Assembly: GCA_964346145.1 (NCBI GenBank)
Contig: CAYFTL010000013.1
Coordinates: 1-48,657 of the forward strand
Length of the DNA: 48,657 nucleotides
Reading direction: 5' to 3'
Origin: CAYFTL01 sp964346145
GTDB taxonomy: Bacteria; Bacillota; Clostridia; Christensenellales; Aristaeellaceae
Part shown: positions 8,999-17,415 of the stretch, one piece after another
Layout: every line of letters starts with the position of its first letter
Numbering within the stretch: position 1 is the stretch's first letter
Program-made: the position numbers and the translations under genes
The notes under the pieces: generated by a model
The model's input: only the letters and a program-made list of their open reading frames with translations
Database searches by the model: none
What the model was told of the DNA's origin: nothing

Positions 8999-9835
8999 CT
9001 AGTCTAAAAATGCGCGGATTTCGCTCATTCGTTCTTTGCAACGCTCTATCCCATGCTCATAGTTTTTGCGCAGTTGCTCTACGCTCTTTTCAAAGCTTTC
9101 GAGCTTATACTCGGGCCTAAATACCATCGCGCGGCCTTCCACTTCCAGTCGGTCGATCAGCTTCAGCGTTTCATTGTACTTGTCCGGACGTGCCATCAAC
9201 GCCTTGGACAGCTCAGGGAATCTTCGCTTGATTGCCCGAGCAGCCAGCTTGTTGCTGGTACTCAACTCTTTTTGAAAACCTTTGGGCTGAGTCAGCACGA
9301 CGATCAGCTTCTCGTTTCCATCGGCCAGCGCCTTTTCCACCGGAATCGGGTCGGCCACTCCGCCATCGTAGTAAGGCATTCCGTTCATATAAATGGCCGG
9401 AAAAGCATATGGAATCGCGCACGTAGCGCGCACCATCGTCCACTCCCTGTCCACTTTCTTCCCATCCATATATTCAGCCTGTCCCGTTAGGGCATTGGTA
9501 ACCCCCACCCAAAATTCCCCGTCGTATTTCAAAAATTCGTCCATATCAAACGGCAACAGCTTGTTGGGAATTTGATTGAATGCAAAATCCAACCCAAACA
9601 GACTGCGAGATGTGATTAAATTCATTCTGCTGATATAGCGCCGATCGCTGCGAAAGCGCTCAAGCAGCACCATATTTCGGCGCTTTTGGCGCGACACATA
9701 AGAAAACCCATCGGTTATCCCCGCCGAAACACCGATAACATAGGGCAGCATTATACCCTTTTCCAACAACGCATCCATTACCCCAGCGCTAAAAATAGGT
9801 CTAAGGGTTCCGCCTTCCAACACCAATCCGGCCAT
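8999..9835 (-). CDS. Patatin-like phospholipase (RssA/YjjU-like)
   Basis: 278 residues from the ATG at 9835. The oxyanion-hole motif LEGGTLR sits at the start, the nucleophile elbow is GVSAG (Ser near residue 40), and the Asp of the catalytic dyad lies in YDGGVADPIPV. The C-terminal third is helical and basic with repeated RLEVEGRAM and KSVEQLRKNYEHG patterns typical of the bacterial YjjU-like subgroup. These enzymes are serine lipid acyl hydrolases acting at or near the membrane; the true substrate is unknown. An in-frame extension to 9892 exists, but the family begins at MAGLVLEGG. GGAGAGG lies about 11 bases upstream. It is monocistronic and divergent from glmM. Confidence 0.88.
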   Translation of the reverse strand: MAGLVLEGGTLRPIFSAGVMDALLEKGIMLPYVIGVSAGITDGFSYVSRQKRRNMVLLERFRSDRRYISRMNLITSRSLFGLDFAFNQIPNKLLPFDMDEFLKYDGEFWVGVTNALTGQAEYMDGKKVDREWTMVRATCAIPYAFPAIYMNGMPYYDGGVADPIPVEKALADGNEKLIVVLTQPKGFQKELSTSNKLAARAIKRRFPELSKALMARPDKYNETLKLIDRLEVEGRAMVFRPEYKLESFEKSVEQLRKNYEHGIERCKERMSEIRAFLD

Positions 9836-9912
9836 CTTCCACCAAACCTCTCCGTCAAAAAAACCTTTTCTACTATTATATCTTATTACCATGCAGGGTC
9901 AAGCAAGCCGGT

Positions 9913-9941
9913 TTGCAATTCAATCGTTCCGGTTTTATAAT
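9913..9941 (+). promoter_or_regulatory. Sigma-A promoter of glmM
   Basis: TTGCAA (9913-9918), 17 bases, TATAAT (9936-9941), 36 bases before the glmM ATG. Confidence 0.8.
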
Positions 9942-9977
9942 AGAAACAGAACATCAATCGTTAACAGGAGGAGTACC

Positions 9978-11270
9978 ATGTCCAGACTGTTTGGCACCGA
10001 TGGCGTGCGCGGCATTGCCAACGTAGATTTAAGCTGCGAACTGGCCTTCAAACTAGGGCAGGCCACCGCCTATGTGTTGGCTTCCCAAACCCATACGCCC
10101 AGCATCCTGGTGGGGCGCGACACCCGCATATCCGGGGATATGCTAGAAGCCGCCTTGGTGGCCGGCATCTGCTCCATCGGTGCGCGCGCGCTATTGCTGG
10201 GCATCATTCCCACCCCCGCCGTGGCCCATTTGACCCCTTACTACGGCGCNNNNNNNNNNNNNNNNNNNNNNNNNNNNNNNNNNNNNNNNNNNNNNNNNNN
10301 NNNNNNNNNNNNNNNNNNNNNNNNNNNNNNNNNNNNNNNNNNNNNNNNNCGGCGCATTCACATGCGCAATGCTAAGCGCGATTATTTGGACTTCTTGCGT
10401 TCCTGCATCAATGCCCGCTTGGACGGCCTACACATCGCGCTGGACTGCGCCAACGGTTCAGCATCCGAATACGCGCCGCAATTATTCATCAGCTTAGGCG
10501 CCACCGTATACCCCTATTTCTGCACCCCCGACGGCACCGACATCAATTACCGCTGCGGCTCCACCCACCCGCAGCGCCTGCAGCAACTGGTGTCCGAGCT
10601 GGGCGCAGACATCGGCTTGGCTTTCGATGGGGATGCCGACCGATTGATCGCGGTTGACGACAGGGGAAAGTTGGTCAGCGGCGACCAACTTTTGTGCGTG
10701 TATGCCAAACATTTAAAAAGCAGCGGGCGTCTCAACAAAGATACCATCGTGTCCACCGTAATGAGCAACCTTGGGCTGGATCATGCGCTGCAGACGCTGG
10801 AGATTACCAACGTACGCGCTGCCGTAGGGGATCGCTACGTGCTGGAAACCATGCGCGAACATGGTTACAATCTAGGCGGCGAACAGTCGGGTCACATGAT
10901 TTTTTTGGATCACAATACCACCGGAGATGGACTGTTGTCCGCGTTAAAGCTGCTGGAAATTATGGCGAATGAGCAGCAATCCTTATCCCGATTAACCCAG
11001 ATTATGACCGAATTGCCCCAGGTGCTCATCAATGCCCGCGTTCCAAACGGCCAACAACATGCCTACAGCGAAGATTCAGAAATCCAAAATCGCATGCAGC
11101 TGCTGGAGAAAAAGCTGGGCAATAGTGGCCGGTTACTGGTTCGCCCATCGGGCACGGAGCCGCTGATCCGCGTAATGATCGAGGGAGAAAATCAATCCGA
11201 AATCGAAAAAGACGCTTACGATTTAGCCAAACTTATCGAAAACCGTATTCAAAAGCACAACGCAAAATAA
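9978..11270 (+). CDS. glmM: Phosphoglucosamine mutase (interrupted by an assembly gap)
   Basis: GlmM converts glucosamine-6-phosphate to glucosamine-1-phosphate for UDP-GlcNAc and peptidoglycan synthesis. The start at 9978 follows AACAGGAGGAGTACC and reads MSRLFGTDGVRGIANVDLS, the family N-terminus. Visible motifs are GRDTRISGDMLE, the Mg loop FDGDADRLIAVD, GEQSGHMIF and the C-terminal RPSGTEPLIRVMIEGE. The active-site serine loop (ASHNP) is not visible because it falls in the 100-N gap. Against E. coli GlmM about 56 residues should lie between PTPAVAHLTPYYGA and RIHMRNAKRDYLDFL, whereas 100 N encode only 33, so the real gap is probably near 170 bases. A terminator overlaps the stop codon. 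Confidence 0.93.
   Translation: MSRLFGTDGVRGIANVDLSCELAFKLGQATAYVLASQTHTPSILVGRDTRISGDMLEAALVAGICSIGARALLLGIIPTPAVAHLTPYYGXXXXXXXXXXXXXXXXXXXXXXXXXXXXXXXXXXRRIHMRNAKRDYLDFLRSCINARLDGLHIALDCANGSASEYAPQLFISLGATVYPYFCTPDGTDINYRCGSTHPQRLQQLVSELGADIGLAFDGDADRLIAVDDRGKLVSGDQLLCVYAKHLKSSGRLNKDTIVSTVMSNLGLDHALQTLEITNVRAAVGDRYVLETMREHGYNLGGEQSGHMIFLDHNTTGDGLLSALKLLEIMANEQQSLSRLTQIMTELPQVLINARVPNGQQHAYSEDSEIQNRMQLLEKKLGNSGRLLVRPSGTEPLIRVMIEGENQSEIEKDAYDLAKLIENRIQKHNAK
10250..10349. other. Assembly gap of 100 N
   Basis: Exactly 100 undetermined bases, the usual placeholder for a scaffold gap of unknown size. It removes the phosphoserine loop of GlmM. Confidence 0.98.
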
Positions 11271-11310
11271 TAATAAAGCCATTCTAAAATAGAATGGCTT
11301 TATTATTATT
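11266..11310. terminator. Very long perfect terminator hairpin after glmM
   Basis: A 21-bp perfect inverted repeat, 11266-11286 with 11290-11310, around an AAA loop. The left arm contains the glmM stop codon. The ends are A-rich and T-rich on both strands, so it can stop transcription from glmM and from the convergent rnr side. Confidence 0.9.
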
Positions 11311-11312
11311 TG

Positions 11313-11465
11313 TTAAATGCCGCAAAGTTTCTTTATTTCTATCCTCGTGATTCGCTGGAGAATAGCTACCCGGTAGTGTGTGCTGCGTTCGCTTTTCCGT
11401 ACCAAATATATCTTGGCAGATCCATAAGCCCGCGGCCTAAAGGCTTTCAGCTTGTTAGAAAGCAC
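11313..11465 (-). CDS. Possible small basic protein downstream of rnr (weak)
   Basis: An open frame of 50 codons starting with GTG at 11465. AGAGGA lies 10 bases upstream, overlapping the rnr stop codon. It ends at TAA 11313-11315, right beside the 21-bp terminator. The peptide is rich in Arg and Lys (for example LKAFRPRAYGSAKIYLVRK) and ends EIKKLCGI. I do not recognise it. The position at the end of the rnr transcript and the plausible ribosome site are the only support. A chance open frame in a spacer is equally possible. Confidence 0.25.
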   Translation of the reverse strand: MLSNKLKAFRPRAYGSAKIYLVRKSERSTHYRVAILQRITRIEIKKLCGI

Positions 11466-11479
11466 GCCAACGCTATCCT

Positions 11480-13675
11480 CTAGCGGCTCTTGGGTGCGCC
11501 GGCAGCAGATTTGTCGTTTTCGATCAATGAAAATTCTATTTGAGCTGCCTCTAAATCCACCTTTTCCACCCGCACCTTTACATTGTCCCCCAAGCGGATC
11601 ACCCTACGGCTGTGTTCGCCGATCAGGCAACAATGGGCTTCGTCCAGTATATAGATATCCTGCAACGAAGCGATGGGCACCATACCTTCCACCGTATTTT
11701 TAAGCGCGACATAGAATCCCCAGCTGTTTACACCGGAAACGGTACCTTCAAACTTTTCTCCGATATGTTCTGACATGTAATAAGCGCACATTAAATCATC
11801 GCCATCGCGTTCGGCCTGAGTAGCGCGCTGTTCCAGCTGGGAGCAGCTGGCAGCTAGCTCCGGCATCCTCTCCCGCCAAGACGTTTCGGCTTTACGATTT
11901 TTGCCTTCCTGCAGACGCAGCTTGAGCATACGGTGCACCACCAAGTCCGGATAACGGCGAATGGGCGATGTGAAGTGACAGTAATCCTCCGCTGCCAGAC
12001 CGAAATGGCCTTTGGGCAATTCCGAATAGGCCGCACGTTTGAAGGAACGCAGCATCACCCGCGCTATCACTTCAGCTTCCTGCCCGCCTTCCACCTGGCT
12101 AAGCAAGTGTTGAAATTCGATGGGCTTCGGATTCTCTCCAAGCTTTATTCGAATATTCAAATTGTTTAAAAACTGTTCCAGTTCGGCAACCTTCTCCTGA
12201 TCGGGCTCCTCATGTACCCGGTACAAAATCGGAATATCTTTCCCCTTTGTATGCTTGGCTACGGTTTCATTAGCCAGCAGCATAAAATCCTCAATCATTC
12301 TGTGGGATACGCCTCTCTCCCGCGCAAATATATCCACAGGCGTACCCTTGCCATCCAAAATGATTTCGGGTTCGGGCAAATCAAAGTCTATGGAGCCGCG
12401 GCTTCTGCGATGCGCCCGAATTTGTTCCGACAACGCCGCCATCTGCCTTAACATCTCCTGCATTTGGGCTGGAACGTCGCTGGGATGCCCATCCAGCATC
12501 TTATTTACATCCTCGTATATCAACCGTGCGCTAGATCGAATGACCGAGGGGGTAATTTCATAATCCTGCACTTGGCCGTCGCGTACATACATAATGCAAG
12601 ACAAGGTCAATCGATCCACATTGGGCATTAGAGAGCACAGATTGTTGGACAAGGCCTCCGGTAACATAGGCAGGGTGAGTCTAGGCAAGTAAACAGATGT
12701 TCCCCGTTCCAGCGCGTCTTTATCGATGGCGCTGCCCGGCTTTACGTAATGGGACACATCGGCAATGTGTACACCCAACACAAAGCTATTGTCCTCTTTC
12801 TGCTCGAGGGATATCGCATCGTCAAAATCCTTCGCATCCGCACCGTCAATGGTACAGGCCAGCAGACCGCGCAAGTCTTGCCGGCCGTCCAAATCCTTTT
12901 GTTCAACTTCTGCCGGCATTTGCTGCGCCTGGTTAAGCGCCTGGATGCTGAACTTGTCGGGCAAGCCGTGTTGGTCGGCCAGCGAACGCAACCGCACATT
13001 AATGTCCGTAGAAGCACCTAATACCTTTTGTATCTCGCCCCGTATGGCCTTGTGCTTTTCGGGCCAACGCACGATTTTAAGCACCACCAAATCTCCTGCA
13101 ACAGCCCCTTGCAGCGATCCAACCACCTCAATCCGCTGGGCGATGTGTCGATCGCTGAGACGAATGGTGACTATGAGCTCCCTGCCTTCTCTTTTTTTGC
13201 CCTTCTTGGCCTTTTTGCCCTTCTTTTTACTTTGGGGCCTTTTCTTGACTACGTAAGCTTTTTCAATGACCACGGTGCCCACGATGGTTTCGTGAGCGCG
13301 TTTTAAGATGCGAACCAGGTCGGCGCGCGGCCTTTCTCCCTCATTCACCATGCACATCAGCACCAAATCGCCATTCATTGCGATTTCCCCCGGCATATTT
13401 AGAAAAACATCTTTTTCGCCGTCGGCGTTAAGCTTGCGAACAAAAGCGCCGCCTTTGCTGGTAGACATAGCATATCCGGCCGCCATCCCCAGCCAAGACG
13501 GCAATGCGAACTGCTGCTTTTTGTTGGTCACTAGCTGCCCTGCCATTTCCAGTTCCTCCAACCCGGTTTGTACATCGTCCACATTCGCCTGTATCCCGTT
13601 TGCAATTTGTCCGGCTTCAACCGGCTTTTTTCTATTTTCCATCCAGCCCATTATTTTCTCTTTCAATTCTTTCAA
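11480..13675 (-). CDS. rnr: Ribonuclease R (RNB family exoribonuclease)
   Basis: 731 residues from a TTG start at 13675, chosen because AAAGGAG lies 8 bases upstream and the protein then begins LKELKEKIMGWMENRKKP. RNase R degrades structured RNA 3' to 5'. Order: N-terminal winged-helix region, cold-shock/OB domains with a lysine-rich insert (KKRPQSKKKGKKAKKG), RNB catalytic domain with the Asp cluster DGADAKDFDDAIS (about residues 275-287) and HFTSPIRRYPDLVVHR, then a C-terminal S1 domain (FEGTVSGVNSWGFYVALK). It follows secG on the same strand, the usual Bacillota order secG-rnr. A terminator hairpin lies between them, so rnr may depend on read-through or an unseen promoter. Confidence 0.95.
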   Translation of the reverse strand: MKELKEKIMGWMENRKKPVEAGQIANGIQANVDDVQTGLEELEMAGQLVTNKKQQFALPSWLGMAAGYAMSTSKGGAFVRKLNADGEKDVFLNMPGEIAMNGDLVLMCMVNEGERPRADLVRILKRAHETIVGTVVIEKAYVVKKRPQSKKKGKKAKKGKKREGRELIVTIRLSDRHIAQRIEVVGSLQGAVAGDLVVLKIVRWPEKHKAIRGEIQKVLGASTDINVRLRSLADQHGLPDKFSIQALNQAQQMPAEVEQKDLDGRQDLRGLLACTIDGADAKDFDDAISLEQKEDNSFVLGVHIADVSHYVKPGSAIDKDALERGTSVYLPRLTLPMLPEALSNNLCSLMPNVDRLTLSCIMYVRDGQVQDYEITPSVIRSSARLIYEDVNKMLDGHPSDVPAQMQEMLRQMAALSEQIRAHRRSRGSIDFDLPEPEIILDGKGTPVDIFARERGVSHRMIEDFMLLANETVAKHTKGKDIPILYRVHEEPDQEKVAELEQFLNNLNIRIKLGENPKPIEFQHLLSQVEGGQEAEVIARVMLRSFKRAAYSELPKGHFGLAAEDYCHFTSPIRRYPDLVVHRMLKLRLQEGKNRKAETSWRERMPELAASCSQLEQRATQAERDGDDLMCAYYMSEHIGEKFEGTVSGVNSWGFYVALKNTVEGMVPIASLQDIYILDEAHCCLIGEHSRRVIRLGDNVKVRVEKVDLEAAQIEFSLIENDKSAAGAPKSR

Positions 13676-13733
13676 CACAACCTCTCCTTTGCATGATTTA
13701 AAATCTAAAACGTTTCTACTTTCTACATATAAC

Positions 13734-13765
13734 AAAAAAAGACCGAAAGCACACGCCTCGGTCTT
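13734..13765 (-). terminator. Terminator/attenuator between secG and rnr
   Basis: On the minus strand AAGACCGA pairs with TCGGTCTT (13758-13765 and 13739-13746) and is followed by seven T (13734-13740). It lies 36 bases past the secG stop and 59 bases before the rnr start. Confidence 0.8.
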
Positions 13766-13801
13766 ACTTATTCAATACATCGACACACGATTGCCCCGCT
13801 G

Positions 13802-14038
13802 TTACTTCAGCACCGTCATCAAAATGGACAGCACAATGAAAACACCGGCAGAAATCTTGGTCGCCAACTCCAGTTTGCCTTCGTAGGTCTTGGCCTTTTC
13901 CTTGCCCAAAAAGGTTTCTGCCCCACCGCTGATCGCTCCCAAGCCTTGGGTGCGGCCTTGTTGCATCAGCACAGTGACGATCAGAATTAATGCGGAAATG
14001 ATCAAGAAGATATTTATGATAACCGATAATGCTTGCAT
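13802..14038 (-). CDS. secG: Preprotein translocase subunit SecG
   Basis: 78 residues, typical of SecG, the small accessory subunit of the SecYEG channel. Two membrane helices (about residues 5-25 and 56-76) flank a cytoplasmic loop with the family pattern LMQQGRTQGLGAISGGAETF. The next gene on the strand is rnr, the commonest neighbour of secG in Bacillota, which supports the call. Confidence 0.95.
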   Translation of the reverse strand: MQALSVIINIFLIISALILIVTVLMQQGRTQGLGAISGGAETFLGKEKAKTYEGKLELATKISAGVFIVLSILMTVLK

Positions 14039-14072
14039 GAATTAATCCCCCTCTGTATTTAGAGCAATTCAT

Positions 14073-14101
14073 ATTATAGCATAGCGCCACATGAATAGCA
14101 A
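14073..14101 (-). promoter_or_regulatory. Sigma-A promoter of secG
   Basis: On the minus strand, TTGCTA (14101-14096), 17 bases, TATAAT (14078-14073), 34 bases before the secG start. Confidence 0.8.
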
Positions 14102-14127
14102 CCTAAAACCCGTTCTAAAATCTATGT

Positions 14128-14168
14128 TTTTTGCGCACTTTCACCGCATTTTTCGCACTTTTTCCGCA
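14128..14168 (+). repeat. Tandem direct repeat upstream of the GH2 gene (candidate activator site)
   Basis: Two head-to-tail copies of a 20-21 base unit: TTTTTGCGCACTTTCACCGCA (14128-14148, last base shared in pattern) and TTTTTCGCACTTTTTCCGCA (14149-14168). Direct repeats of about two helical turns upstream of a promoter with a poor -35 are the layout used by AraC/RhaS-type activators. That function is inference. Confidence 0.5.
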
Positions 14169-14217
14169 CAAAAAAATGTATGAAACGCATAAATTTCACG
14201 ATTTAATACAGAACTGA

Positions 14218-14246
14218 TTTACTTCACCAACAAACTTCAGTATAAT
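14218..14246 (+). promoter_or_regulatory. Probable promoter of the GH2-rhaA operon (weak -35)
   Basis: A good TATAAT at 14241-14246 lies 64 bases before the GH2 start, but no convincing -35 exists at 17 bases. This fits activator-dependent expression. Confidence 0.5.
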
Positions 14247-14310
14247 AACACCATAACACAGCCAAAACCAAAAAAAACAACAAAAGCATCTTAACAGGAG
14301 GACTAATCAC

Positions 14311-16035
14311 ATGACGTCTATACCACGCCCTGAATACCCACGTCCCCAGTTTGTGCGCGAAGGTTGGTTGAACTTGAACGGAAAGTGGCAGTTCGAGATT
14401 GACCACGGAGCGACAGGACGCAAACGCGGCCTTCTGGAAAAAAGCAAGCTGGACTCCGAGATTTTGGTCCCCTTTTGCCCGGAAAGCAAGCTATCCGGCG
14501 TAGGGTACACCGATTTTATGGCTTGCGTCTGGTACAAGCGCAGCTTTACCCTGCCCCAAGCAGCCCAAGGCAAACGCGTTGTGCTGCACTTTGGCGCGGT
14601 GGATTACAAAACCGAAGTGTGGATTAACGGCCAGAGCGTGGGCACCCACGAAGGCGGATACGTTTCCTTCTCCTTCGATATTACAGACGCAGTCAAAACC
14701 GGCGAAAACCAAATTACGGTGTGCGCCGAGGACGACACGCGCAGCCCTTACCAGCCCACCGGCAAGCAATCGACCACCTACGATTCCCACGGATGCTTTT
14801 ACACCCGCACCACCGGCATTTGGCAGACGGTATGGCTGGAGTGGTCCAATCATGAATGCATGAAATCCGTTAAGCTCACGCCCGATGCCGCCAACGATCA
14901 GCTGATGATTGAGGCACAAATCGAAGGCAATGCAGCAAACCTCACCCTGACCGCCACCGCCGCCTTTAACGGCAAAGCATGCGGCAGTGTGAATGCCAAG
15001 GTTCAAAACAACCGGGTGTATGCCACTTTGCCCTTGAGCGAAGCCCATTATTGGAACGTGGGCGAGCCCAACCTGTACGATTTAAAACTAGAGCTACACA
15101 ACGGCGGCCAGGTGGTAGACACGCTAGACAGTTATTTCGGCCTGCGCACATTGGGATTTGAAGGCAAAACCTTTACCATTAACGGCAGGCCTGTATTCCA
15201 GCGCTTGGTGTTGGATCAGGGATTTTATCCCGATGGCATTTACACCGCGCCCAGCGACGCGGCCCTCAAAAAGGACATTGAGTTGTCCATGGCGATGGGT
15301 TTTAACGGCGCACGACTGCACGAAAAAGTGTTCGAGCCCCGCTTTTTATATTGGGCCGACCACATGGGTTACCTGTGCTGGGGCGAAATGGGCAATTGGG
15401 GTCTGGATCATTCCGACATTTCCACACTGCCCAGCTTCCTGAAGGAGTGGCTGCAATCGGTGGAGCGCGACTACAGCGCCCCCAGCATCGTGGGCTGGTG
15501 CCCGTTTAACGAAACCTGGGACGTAGAAAAACGCCCGCAAGATGACGATGTGCTGCGCTGCGTGTACCGCGCCACCAAAGCCATCGACCCCACCCGGCCG
15601 GTCATCGACACCAGCGGCAATTACCACGTGGAAACCGATATTTTTGACGTGCACGATTATGAACAGAATCCAGAAATATTTGCCGAGCGTTACCGAGCCG
15701 GCACCAAACCTATTTACGACCGCTTTGCCGACCGCCAAAGCTATGGTGGCCAGCCGGTGTTTGTCAGCGAATACGGCGGGATTTGGTGGAAACCGGGCGA
15801 TGAGGAGGGCTGGGGCTACGGCGTGCGCCCTCAATCCGAAGAGGAGTTTTTGGCGCGCTACAAGGCGCTGACCGACGTGCTTTTAGACAACCCGGACCAC
15901 TTTGCGTTTTGCTACACCCAGCTGACCGACGTGGAGCAGGAGGTTAACGGCCTGTACACCTACGAGCGCGAACCCAAGTTTGACCCGGCGCTCATTGCAA
16001 AAATCAACAAACGCAAGGCGGCTTGCGAAAAATAA
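14311..16035 (+). CDS. Glycoside hydrolase family 2 (beta-galactosidase/beta-glucuronidase-like)
   Basis: 574 residues. The N-terminal sugar-binding jelly roll starts RPEYPRPQFVREGWLNLNG, an Ig-like domain follows, then a TIM barrel. The acid/base Glu is in FNETWD (E401) and the nucleophile Glu in VSEYGG (E487), the two conserved GH2 carboxylates. There is no signal peptide, so it acts on imported oligosaccharides. An AGGAGG site precedes ATG 14311. It is followed 32 bases later by rhaA on the same strand, with a rhamnosidase convergent beyond that, which points to plant or bacterial rhamnose-containing glycosides. The exact sugar removed (galactose, glucuronate, other) cannot be read from the sequence. 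Confidence 0.88.
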   Translation: MTSIPRPEYPRPQFVREGWLNLNGKWQFEIDHGATGRKRGLLEKSKLDSEILVPFCPESKLSGVGYTDFMACVWYKRSFTLPQAAQGKRVVLHFGAVDYKTEVWINGQSVGTHEGGYVSFSFDITDAVKTGENQITVCAEDDTRSPYQPTGKQSTTYDSHGCFYTRTTGIWQTVWLEWSNHECMKSVKLTPDAANDQLMIEAQIEGNAANLTLTATAAFNGKACGSVNAKVQNNRVYATLPLSEAHYWNVGEPNLYDLKLELHNGGQVVDTLDSYFGLRTLGFEGKTFTINGRPVFQRLVLDQGFYPDGIYTAPSDAALKKDIELSMAMGFNGARLHEKVFEPRFLYWADHMGYLCWGEMGNWGLDHSDISTLPSFLKEWLQSVERDYSAPSIVGWCPFNETWDVEKRPQDDDVLRCVYRATKAIDPTRPVIDTSGNYHVETDIFDVHDYEQNPEIFAERYRAGTKPIYDRFADRQSYGGQPVFVSEYGGIWWKPGDEEGWGYGVRPQSEEEFLARYKALTDVLLDNPDHFAFCYTQLTDVEQEVNGLYTYEREPKFDPALIAKINKRKAACEK

Positions 16036-16067
16036 TTATTGCATCACCATAAGGAGGACTCTATACC

Positions 16068-17339
16068 ATGCAAGCAAACGACACCCGAATTCAACAAGGC
16101 TATGATTACGCCAAGGCGGTTTACGCCGAAAAAGGCGTAGACATCGACAAGGCGATGGAACTGTGCGCTCAGATTGCGATTTCCATCCACTGCTGGCAGG
16201 GCGACGACGTTGTGGGCACCGAAGGCGAAGGCGGCGGCGCATCCGGCGGTATCGCCACCACCGGCAACTACCCGGGCCGCGCGCGCAACGCAAACGAACT
16301 GCGCAAGGACCTGGATTTGGCGCTGAGCCTCATCCCGGGCAAAAAGAAGCTGAATTTGCACGCCAGCTACGCCGAGCTGAATGGCAAGAAGATCGACCGC
16401 GACGCATACACCATCGATCAGTTTGTCAACTGGGTGGATTGGGCAAAGGGTGCCAAGGTCGGCTTGGATTTTAACACCACCAACTTCTCCCACCCTTATG
16501 CGGAAGACGGATTCACGCTATCCAGCCCCGACAAAAAGATCCGCGATTTCTGGATTGAGCACGGCCGCCGCTGCCGCGAGATCGGCGAAGCCTTTGCCGA
16601 CGCGCTGGGCGAACAATGCGCCATCAACTACTGGATGCCCGACGGCTACAAGGACATTGCCGCCGACACGGCAGCACCCCGCCAGCGCATGATCGAGTCG
16701 TTGGACGCCATATTCGCAGGCAAGAAAATTGACAAGAGCAAAGTGCTTGACTCGGTTGAAAGCAAGCTGTTCGGCTTGGGCGTTGAAAGCTACACCGTCG
16801 GCTCCCACGAGCTGATGATGGGTTACGCCATCAGCCGCGGCATCTCCTACACGTTGGACGCCGGCCACTTCCACCCCACCGAAGTGATCAGCGCCAAGCT
16901 GTCGGCCTGCCTGCAATATCTGGATGATGTAGTGCTACACGTGTCCCGCGGGGTTCGCTGGGATAGCGACCACGTCATTACCTGGGACGACGAACTGCAA
17001 AACATCATGCACGAAATCGTTCGCAACCAGTATACCAACCGCGTGGCGATTGCGCTGGACTACTTCGACGCATCGATCAACCGGGTGGCCGCTTGGGTCA
17101 TCGGCGTGCGCAATGCCCAGAAGGCATTGCTCAAGGCGCTACTTGAACCCATTTCCGCCATTCGCGCCGCCGAGTACGAAGGCGATTATACCAGCCGTCT
17201 GGCGCTGATGGAAGAGGCCAAGACTTTGCCCTTCACCGCCGTTTGGGATGCCTATTGTGCCAAACAGAACGTGCCCGTAGGCGACAGCTGGATTGCACAA
17301 ATCAAAGCGTACGAGAAGAGCGAACTGAGCAACCGCTAA
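16068..17339 (+). CDS. rhaA: L-rhamnose isomerase
   Basis: 423 residues, the expected length for RhaA, which converts L-rhamnose to L-rhamnulose in the cytoplasm with Mn/Zn. Family marks are AISIHCWQGDDVVG near residue 45, HASYAELNGKK, LDAGHFHPTE and SRGVRWDSDHV (metal and substrate ligands) and the C-terminal LDYFDASINR. AAGGAGG precedes the ATG. It probably shares a transcript with the GH2 enzyme. The kinase rhaB and aldolase rhaD, normally neighbours, are not in this window. Confidence 0.96.
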   Translation: MQANDTRIQQGYDYAKAVYAEKGVDIDKAMELCAQIAISIHCWQGDDVVGTEGEGGGASGGIATTGNYPGRARNANELRKDLDLALSLIPGKKKLNLHASYAELNGKKIDRDAYTIDQFVNWVDWAKGAKVGLDFNTTNFSHPYAEDGFTLSSPDKKIRDFWIEHGRRCREIGEAFADALGEQCAINYWMPDGYKDIAADTAAPRQRMIESLDAIFAGKKIDKSKVLDSVESKLFGLGVESYTVGSHELMMGYAISRGISYTLDAGHFHPTEVISAKLSACLQYLDDVVLHVSRGVRWDSDHVITWDDELQNIMHEIVRNQYTNRVAIALDYFDASINRVAAWVIGVRNAQKALLKALLEPISAIRAAEYEGDYTSRLALMEEAKTLPFTAVWDAYCAKQNVPVGDSWIAQIKAYEKSELSNR

Positions 17340-17352
17340 ATTATCGAAAACC

Positions 17353-17388
17353 AAAAGGACATCGGATAGCTATCCGATGTCCTTTTTA
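17353..17388. terminator. Bidirectional palindromic terminator between rhaA and the rhamnosidase
   Basis: Two perfect 17-base arms (17353-17369 and 17370-17386) with no spacer, flanked by A4 and T5 runs, so it works on both strands between the convergent genes. Confidence 0.92.
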
Positions 17389-17415
17389 TAACTTACAAGG
17401 TTTATGGATTGAATG

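Noticed and set aside
11311..11479. tmRNA or smpB next to rnr
   Set aside because: The spacer is only 170 bases and lacks a tmRNA 3' end (TTCGA arm, CCA) and any SmpB-like sequence.
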